DNA of 11,751 bases from NCBI GenBank assembly GCA_023251275.1, contig JAHEZC010000024.1:1-11751 (forward strand). Reading direction: 5' to 3'. Positions 7,732 to 11,751 of this stretch are shown here, one piece after another; positions within the stretch are counted from its first letter, which is position 1; every line of letters begins with the position of its first letter. The notes beneath the pieces were generated by a model that saw nothing but the letters and a program-made list of their open reading frames with translations, searched no databases and was not told the origin of the DNA. A program made the translations under genes and the position numbers. This DNA is from Parafilimonas sp. (lineage in GTDB: Bacteria > Bacteroidota > Bacteroidia > Chitinophagales > Chitinophagaceae).

Positions 7732-8046
7732 TTTAGATTTTAATTTTTTAAACTAAAGTAGTTTTTCAAATTATATGCCCTTTTCGATAGCAAAGAAACG
7801 AAGCTGTTTAATCGTCAGTTTGATAGCCATACCTTTTAACAAATAATTGACGAAGGCTATCGTAGAATTGACATATTTGCATGACAGATAATCAAAATTT
7901 TCCTGCCAATAGCGGAGACAAATTTACAGAAAATGCATGAAACAAATTTTTGAATAAAGCCTCCGGAATTTTTCATTCTTTTCAAAAATTGAGACATCAG
8001 CAGTTCGTTTGGGCATATTCATTTGCAGAGAATATATGCAGAATTT
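7732..8046. other. 315-base gap between Deg protease and PIG-L genes, no convincing gene
   Basis: The gap should hold the promoter of the Deg protease gene (minus strand) and the 3' end of the PIG-L transcript. I see no tRNA or clear terminator. On the plus strand CATATTTG at 7872-7879, one mismatch from TAnnTTTG, with TTG at 7847-7849, precedes an ATG at 7881 that opens a 19-codon frame ending at 7940 (MTDNQNFPANSGDKFTENA). It may be a gene remnant, a leader peptide or chance. Related short words CGATAGC (7785-7791), GATAGCC (7822-7828) and GGCTATCG (7855-7862) form possible small dyads around this site. Confidence 0.4.
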
Positions 8047-8805
8047 TCAGGATTGAATTCCAAAACTATTTCCATGCTGCAGGCGTACCATGTTTACAAA
8101 TGCTTCTGCTGCTTTCACTCCTGTTTCACGTCCGCGAAATTCTTCCATCGCTGCATGACCACATGCATAGATACCGGGAGGATCCTGGCTTGTATGGCAA
8201 TAGACAGCTTTGCGTTTTTGTTCCTGCACATCAGTAATATCCACGTAATCTGTAGGTCGGAAAATCTGTGTTTGCTCACCGGCACAAACTTCAAAAAAAT
8301 ACAGGGCAAAAGATAGACCCACATGAAAATAAGATTGAATTGTAAGCAGGCTTGCACACTGATGGTCTTTATGTGTGTCAAGCGGCCACTGTGTAAAAAC
8401 AATATCGGGTTTTTCTGCAGCAATTAAATTTTTGATTTTTTCCACCCAATCATTACTTACCATACTATCTCCGTCAACCTGCCCTGCAAATACAGGCTTT
8501 GCATGTAAAATCTTACAGGCTTCCTCTGCTTCCTTTGTTCTGATTGCTGCGGCTTCGTCATGCGATTTTCCGGGGATGCCGGCTTCGCCCCTTGTGAGAT
8601 AAATAATGGTAACATCATGACCCTGTAAAGCGAACTTTGCAAGCGTGCCGCCACATCCACTTTCCGGATCATCAGGATGGCCGCCCGTGCAAACAATTTT
8701 CATTTTTGTCGATTCATCATTTTGTTGTCCGTGCAACAAAACTGATAGTGGTATCATCCCGGATGCCAGGCCCACCTGCTTTACAAAACTGCGCCGCGTT
8801 GCCAT
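8047..8805 (-). CDS. PIG-L/LmbE-family deacetylase with Tat signal
   Basis: A 252-residue zinc-dependent N-deacetylase of the PIG-L (LmbE, MshB/BshB-like) family, which removes acetyl groups from N-acetylglucosamine-type substrates. The N-terminus TRRSFVKQ (3-10) followed by a weak hydrophobic stretch to about residue 26 is a twin-arginine signal, so the enzyme is probably exported folded with its metal. The zinc site is visible: H43 and D46 in GGHPDDPES with catalytic D45, and H148 in the HKDH motif (145-148). The C-terminal CHTSQDP segment (203-209) is also typical. A BshB1 role in bacillithiol synthesis is unlikely because that enzyme is cytoplasmic and here there is an export signal; a glycan or glycoconjugate substrate is more likely. 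The ATG at 8803-8805 gives the Tat motif at the right distance. It stands alone, divergent from the 9087 gene and in the same direction as the Deg protease, but 315 bases away, so probably not co-transcribed. Confidence 0.9.
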   Translation of the reverse strand: MATRRSFVKQVGLASGMIPLSVLLHGQQNDESTKMKIVCTGGHPDDPESGCGGTLAKFALQGHDVTIIYLTRGEAGIPGKSHDEAAAIRTKEAEEACKILHAKPVFAGQVDGDSMVSNDWVEKIKNLIAAEKPDIVFTQWPLDTHKDHQCASLLTIQSYFHVGLSFALYFFEVCAGEQTQIFRPTDYVDITDVQEQKRKAVYCHTSQDPPGIYACGHAAMEEFRGRETGVKAAEAFVNMVRLQHGNSFGIQS

Positions 8806-9041
8806 AAAATAAATTTGGGATTAAAGTGATTCCCTCACAATAAAAAGACATGCAAATTAATCAACTCAGGAGAAGCAATTAAAATGAATTGATAACTATA
8901 ATGGAAAGAAGAATAGACAGGCATGTGCAATACTGCTATAAGAGCGATTGGCTAAAAATCTATGTAAAGGAATTTAATCCCTTGAAAATGAGAGCGGAAA
9001 TATTTTTATTCATTCTGCTTTAAAATTCAGACTAATAAGCC

Positions 9042-9049
9042 TACATTTG
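9042..9049 (+). promoter_or_regulatory. Bacteroidota -7 box upstream of the transglutaminase-like/RHS cassette
   Basis: TACATTTG matches TAnnTTTG. A transcript starting a few bases downstream would have a leader of about 30 bases before the ATG at 9087 and would read through all three cassette genes, which show no terminator between them. No good -33 TTG was found at the expected distance. Confidence 0.42.
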
Positions 9050-9086
9050 GTACGCGTAACCCTATGAACACAAGAAACATTTTTCT

Positions 9087-10427
9087 ATGTTCATTAAGAG
9101 AAACATCATAATGCCCTTGTTTTGCGCTCTATTAACAGCACTTTTTACGATACATATTTACGCACAACCTGCTGTTCCAAGACCCGAGTTCCGAAATTTT
9201 CAGCCTATCAATCTTCCATCATCGCAAACAAAGCAAAATAGTTACAATAATTACCAGCAACAAAATAATCCTTTTCAAGGCAACAATCTCCCAATGGGTG
9301 CAACCGCCGCAGACATAATACAACAGACAAACCAAAATGCGTTGCGTGCAATGGGTGTAACCATTCCCGGACAACCTCCAAACAGACAGCAACAAATAGA
9401 TGAGCTGCATCAATTACTTAATAAAGAAAAGAAAGATGAAGTTATTCGCCGCTTTCAATATTATTTAAACCTTTTTCAGCAGCTTAATCCTGACAGCTTC
9501 TCTATGAGCAAAGCGGTTTATTTATCCGAAGCCGTTTATTATGACAAGTGTCCTCCTTATGAACAGTTTGAAAAGGCGATTAAACAAAAAGCAGATATTG
9601 TAAAAAAGATTGTAAAACAGGAAGGCCTGAATATAAAAAATAATACTGCTGTAAATTATGCCATCCAAAAACTGTTTTCGCAGGATAATATCATTTACGA
9701 CGCCAAAGCCGGTAAAGATTATCTGGTCAGGAAGATCAGCTATGATTTTGATGATTTCTATGGCGAGAAGGACTGGACAAAAATGTTTGTTTCAAAAATT
9801 CTGCAGACAAATTCGGGACAATGTCATTCTTTGCCATTGCTATATTTATGTATTGCCGAACAGCTTCATGCAAAAGCTTATCTTTCCTTAGCGCCTAATC
9901 ATTCTTTTATCCAATACTTTGACAGCAAAGGAATGCTAAGAAGCTTTGAAACAACAAACGGACATCTGGTGAGTATATCATGGCTTATGCAGTCTGATGC
10001 GATCAGTTCAGTTGCTTACAAAAACAAAACCTATCTCGATACGCTTTCTCAACGAAAATTATTTGCAGAATGCCTGGCAGATTTGCAAATGGCATATATC
10101 ATGAAAAATGGCTATGATAATTTTTCGCAGTTTCTTTCACAAAAAATATTAGCTATTGACAGTATAAATATTAATGCTTTAATGTGTGAAGCCAATGATG
10201 CGGTTTACAGGTTTGATGACATACTAACTGCGATTGGCAATCCACCGAAAGAAGAGTTAAACCGGTATCCGCAACTACTGGAAGCGTATAATAATATGGT
10301 TGCTGCACAGCAAAAAGTAAATCAGACAGGCTACCAGGATATGCCGAAAGAACAATATATCCGGTGGCTGAAATCAATAGACAGGGAGAAGCAAAAAATG
10401 AAACAATCAACCAATCCAAAACAATAA
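9087..10427 (+). CDS. Exported protein with transglutaminase-like Cys/His core, partner of the RHS-type toxin carrier
   Basis: A 446-residue protein with a signal peptide (about 1-27, ending HIYAQ), so it works outside the cytoplasm. Residues 35-100 are a Q/N/P-rich, probably disordered linker. The middle has the pattern GEKDWTKMFVSKIL, then C246 in SGQCHSLPLLYL, then H272 in APNHSFIQ, then a strand ending near E288/N291. Spacing and order of Cys, His and a third polar residue match transglutaminase/papain-like folds, where such residues cut or form amide bonds. The rest (about 310-446) is helical, possibly TPR-like, and ends in a basic tail. I recall close relatives in Bacteroidota, but activity is not shown and a bacterial transglutaminase-like protease is only one option. 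The stop is 26 bases before the next gene, which implies an operon with the RHS-type carrier; it could process, cross-link or help export that protein. The ATG at 9087 keeps a basic n-region; Met 9 (9111) is a possible alternative. Confidence 0.75.
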   Translation: MFIKRNIIMPLFCALLTALFTIHIYAQPAVPRPEFRNFQPINLPSSQTKQNSYNNYQQQNNPFQGNNLPMGATAADIIQQTNQNALRAMGVTIPGQPPNRQQQIDELHQLLNKEKKDEVIRRFQYYLNLFQQLNPDSFSMSKAVYLSEAVYYDKCPPYEQFEKAIKQKADIVKKIVKQEGLNIKNNTAVNYAIQKLFSQDNIIYDAKAGKDYLVRKISYDFDDFYGEKDWTKMFVSKILQTNSGQCHSLPLLYLCIAEQLHAKAYLSLAPNHSFIQYFDSKGMLRSFETTNGHLVSISWLMQSDAISSVAYKNKTYLDTLSQRKLFAECLADLQMAYIMKNGYDNFSQFLSQKILAIDSININALMCEANDAVYRFDDILTAIGNPPKEELNRYPQLLEAYNNMVAAQQKVNQTGYQDMPKEQYIRWLKSIDREKQKMKQSTNPKQ

Positions 10428-10453
10428 GTTCACATCACTAAAAAACACCGTTT

Positions 10454-11623
10454 ATGCAAACTAAAATTTTATTCGCCGCAACTATTGCTTTGTTGTTCTC
10501 TTTAGCAATAAAAGCACAAGACCATAACCCCTACGAGGACATTGGAAAAAAAGGGAAAGTATTAACGCTTACTAATGGGAGGTATGATGAATTTTTTGAT
10601 GAGGACAGCATACAACAGATAGGTTCTGCATGGATAAATGTGAACACCATGCAATTGGTAAAATTAAAATTAACGAAAGAAGAAGAAAAGTTTTTTGATA
10701 ATTCTGCAAACAGCAGGTTTTTGAGTGTGGACCCGTTAGCTGATAGTTACCCTTTTTTGACACCTTATCAATTTGCAAGTAATAATCCAATAGCGTGTGT
10801 TGATTTAGATGGCACTGAAGGCCTGATAAGCATTTTGTTTCCAAATCCTTATAGTGAAGAAAATACTGCAAAACTTAAAAATAATTTAGGTATTAAAAAG
10901 GGAAGTTTTGCAGATAAGGCTATTGATTTTCTGGCAGGCGCAGGAAACAGAGCAATGGAATTAAACAACCCTGTAACATATCTAAAGGCGGGTGGCGAGC
11001 ATTTAAAGAATATGTACAATAATGGAAAAGCAATTGTTACGTCGCCAACAGCAGGAGGAAAAGCAGATGCTGCTGTGCATCTCGCGTTGCCAAGCCTAAA
11101 TAGTACGGAAAATATGGGGATGCAAGCGGTAACTGCCGTTAAAAATGGGGATGCAAAAACACTTGGAGCAATGACCATTGATGCCATATCAAATATTATA
11201 GCAATTAAAGGGTTTGGCTCTCCATTTAAAACTTCCACTATTGCAGAAGATGCTTTTGAAAATATGTATCGAGTTCAAGGTGGCGGAAGTAAAATTAGAT
11301 TTGTAATTAAAGACAATGATATTGCAATAGCCGGAGACGATATGCTGTTTGTCAATATGGGGCAGGAAGGTAGGGCACTTGAATTTTTAGCAAAAAGAGG
11401 TGATGATGCGGTTTTAGTAAAATTCAAAATAAACAAATCATTTGCTGAGAAAATAAGACAAGAGGCAGTTCCTCAAAATGTTGGACGTCAAAATCCTGGG
11501 AACCCTCAAATAGTAGATGCAACAAAAGCTTCGGGTCAATATGGCATTCCTAAAAATTATTTTGAGGAATTATTAAAAAATATTGATCCGAGTTCTGTTG
11601 AAATTACAACCAAAAAAAAATAA
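10454..11623 (+). CDS. Short exported RHS-core carrier with variable C-terminal candidate toxin
   Basis: A 389-residue protein in three parts. Residues 1-22 are a signal peptide (ending IKAQ). Residues 25-70 form the module NPYEDIGKKGKVLTLTNG..YDEFFDEDSIQQIG, which I recall as recurrent in Bacteroidota proteins of this kind. Residues 87-120 are a minimal RHS-associated core: SRFLSVDPLADSYPF, then TPYQFASNNPI and ending VDLDG. There are no YD/RHS repeats, so the usual cage is missing. After residue 121 the sequence is variable: a G/A-rich, weakly hydrophobic stretch (about 150-265) and a C-terminal domain (about 270-389) starting YRVQGGGSK, with GDDMLFVN, FLAKRGDD, VKFKI and VDATKASGQYG. This layout is that of a polymorphic toxin whose tip follows the RHS core. 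The toxin activity is not recognised; an ADP-ribosyltransferase-like fold is a weak guess from the order of short strands. GC is low toward its end (15 of 60 bases at 11581-11640). Its partner gene is 26 bases upstream and a candidate immunity gene 9 bases downstream. Confidence 0.8.
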   Translation: MQTKILFAATIALLFSLAIKAQDHNPYEDIGKKGKVLTLTNGRYDEFFDEDSIQQIGSAWINVNTMQLVKLKLTKEEEKFFDNSANSRFLSVDPLADSYPFLTPYQFASNNPIACVDLDGTEGLISILFPNPYSEENTAKLKNNLGIKKGSFADKAIDFLAGAGNRAMELNNPVTYLKAGGEHLKNMYNNGKAIVTSPTAGGKADAAVHLALPSLNSTENMGMQAVTAVKNGDAKTLGAMTIDAISNIIAIKGFGSPFKTSTIAEDAFENMYRVQGGGSKIRFVIKDNDIAIAGDDMLFVNMGQEGRALEFLAKRGDDAVLVKFKINKSFAEKIRQEAVPQNVGRQNPGNPQIVDATKASGQYGIPKNYFEELLKNIDPSSVEITTKKK

Positions 11624-11632
11624 TTATTACCC

Positions 11633-11751
11633 ATGAATAATATTGAAAAAGAAAGAATTTTCAAGTTTACAAATGCTGAATTGCCAAATACTAGTTATCT
11701 AATATTTAAAGCCAAAACAGAAGATACATCTATAAAGTTAAGCATGATTAA
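11633..11751 (+). CDS. N-terminal part of candidate immunity protein (cut by window edge)
   Basis: An open frame from ATG 11633 encodes MNNIEKERIFKFTNAELP and runs to the window end without a stop (39 full codons). It starts 9 bases after the stop of the candidate toxin gene and in the same direction, the usual place of an immunity gene in a polymorphic toxin cassette. No signal peptide is seen, so it would act in the cytoplasm by binding the toxin domain. The region is AT-rich (15 of 60 G or C at 11641-11700) like the toxin tip. The protein is not recognised; the assignment rests on context only, and most of the gene lies outside the window. Confidence 0.6.
   Translation, partial: MNNIEKERIFKFTNAELPNTSYLIFKAKTEDTSIKLSMI

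Noticed and set aside
7950..8316. Plus-strand frames of about 95 codons overlapping the 3' end of the PIG-L gene
   Set aside because: Mostly antisense to the PIG-L coding region, cysteine- and histidine-rich without motif; treated as shadows.
8901..9023. 40-codon plus-strand frame (starts MERRIDRHVQYC, ends FLFILL) between the PIG-L and transglutaminase-like genes
   Set aside because: No promoter box or ribosome site is visible, the protein is not recognised, and a frame of this size is expected by chance in 281 AT-rich bases.
9064..9111. 15-codon upstream frame starting at ATG 9064 overlapping the start of the 9087 gene
   Set aside because: It could be a leader peptide but has no distinctive content and no attenuator hairpin follows.
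10849..11238. 129-codon minus-strand frame opposite the RHS-type carrier
   Set aside because: Its hydrophobic, A/P/F-rich translation is the mirror of the G/A-rich sense codons; there is no independent signal for a gene.
11612..11620. Run of nine A at the end of the candidate toxin gene as a phase-variation switch
   Set aside because: A shift either way changes only the last few residues before another stop within about 20 bases, so it would hardly alter the protein.
1..11751. CRISPR arrays, tRNA or rRNA genes, insertion sequences
   Set aside because: No evenly spaced direct repeats of 20-40 bases, no tRNA cloverleaf sequence, no rRNA signature and no transposase frame were seen.

Overview
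The window looks like chromosomal DNA of a member of the Bacteroidota, most likely near the Chitinophagaceae. The grounds are a MutS of Bacteroidota type, several TAnnTTTG promoter -7 boxes (the Bacteroidota consensus) sitting almost on start codons, little Shine-Dalgarno signal, N-terminal signal peptides ending in A-Q or S-Q, and a Bacteroidota-style RHS core motif. The family placement is inference from recalled similarity, not a search.

Layout. 1-140 (-) is the 5' end of a SpoU/TrmH-family RNA methyltransferase, cut by the window edge. 231-1781 (+) is a secreted M28 zinc peptidase with an inserted PA-like region. 1805-1853 is a heptad-periodic intergenic element that can also fold into a hairpin. 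1940-4579 (+) is mutS, whose linker before the C-terminal helices carries an in-frame octamer-repeat tract. 4593-5120 (-) is a Uma2-family putative nuclease, convergent with mutS. 5264-6091 (+) is a secreted alpha/beta hydrolase preceded by a small dyad. 6131-6171 is a strong two-way terminator. 6190-7731 (-) is an HtrA/Deg serine protease with two PDZ domains. 7732-8046 has no convincing gene. 8047-8805 (-) is a PIG-L deacetylase with a Tat signal. These genes are mostly housekeeping or envelope functions in separate short transcription units.

The right end (9087-11751, +) is different: three tightly spaced co-oriented genes that look like an accessory conflict cassette. The first encodes an exported protein with a transglutaminase-like Cys/His core. 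The second encodes a short exported carrier that ends its conserved part in a minimal RHS core motif and continues into a variable region with a candidate toxin domain. The third starts 9 bases after the second stops, is cut by the window edge, and is the natural candidate for the immunity gene. This small, repeat-less RHS-type cassette with a dedicated transglutaminase-like partner is the most interesting content of the window.
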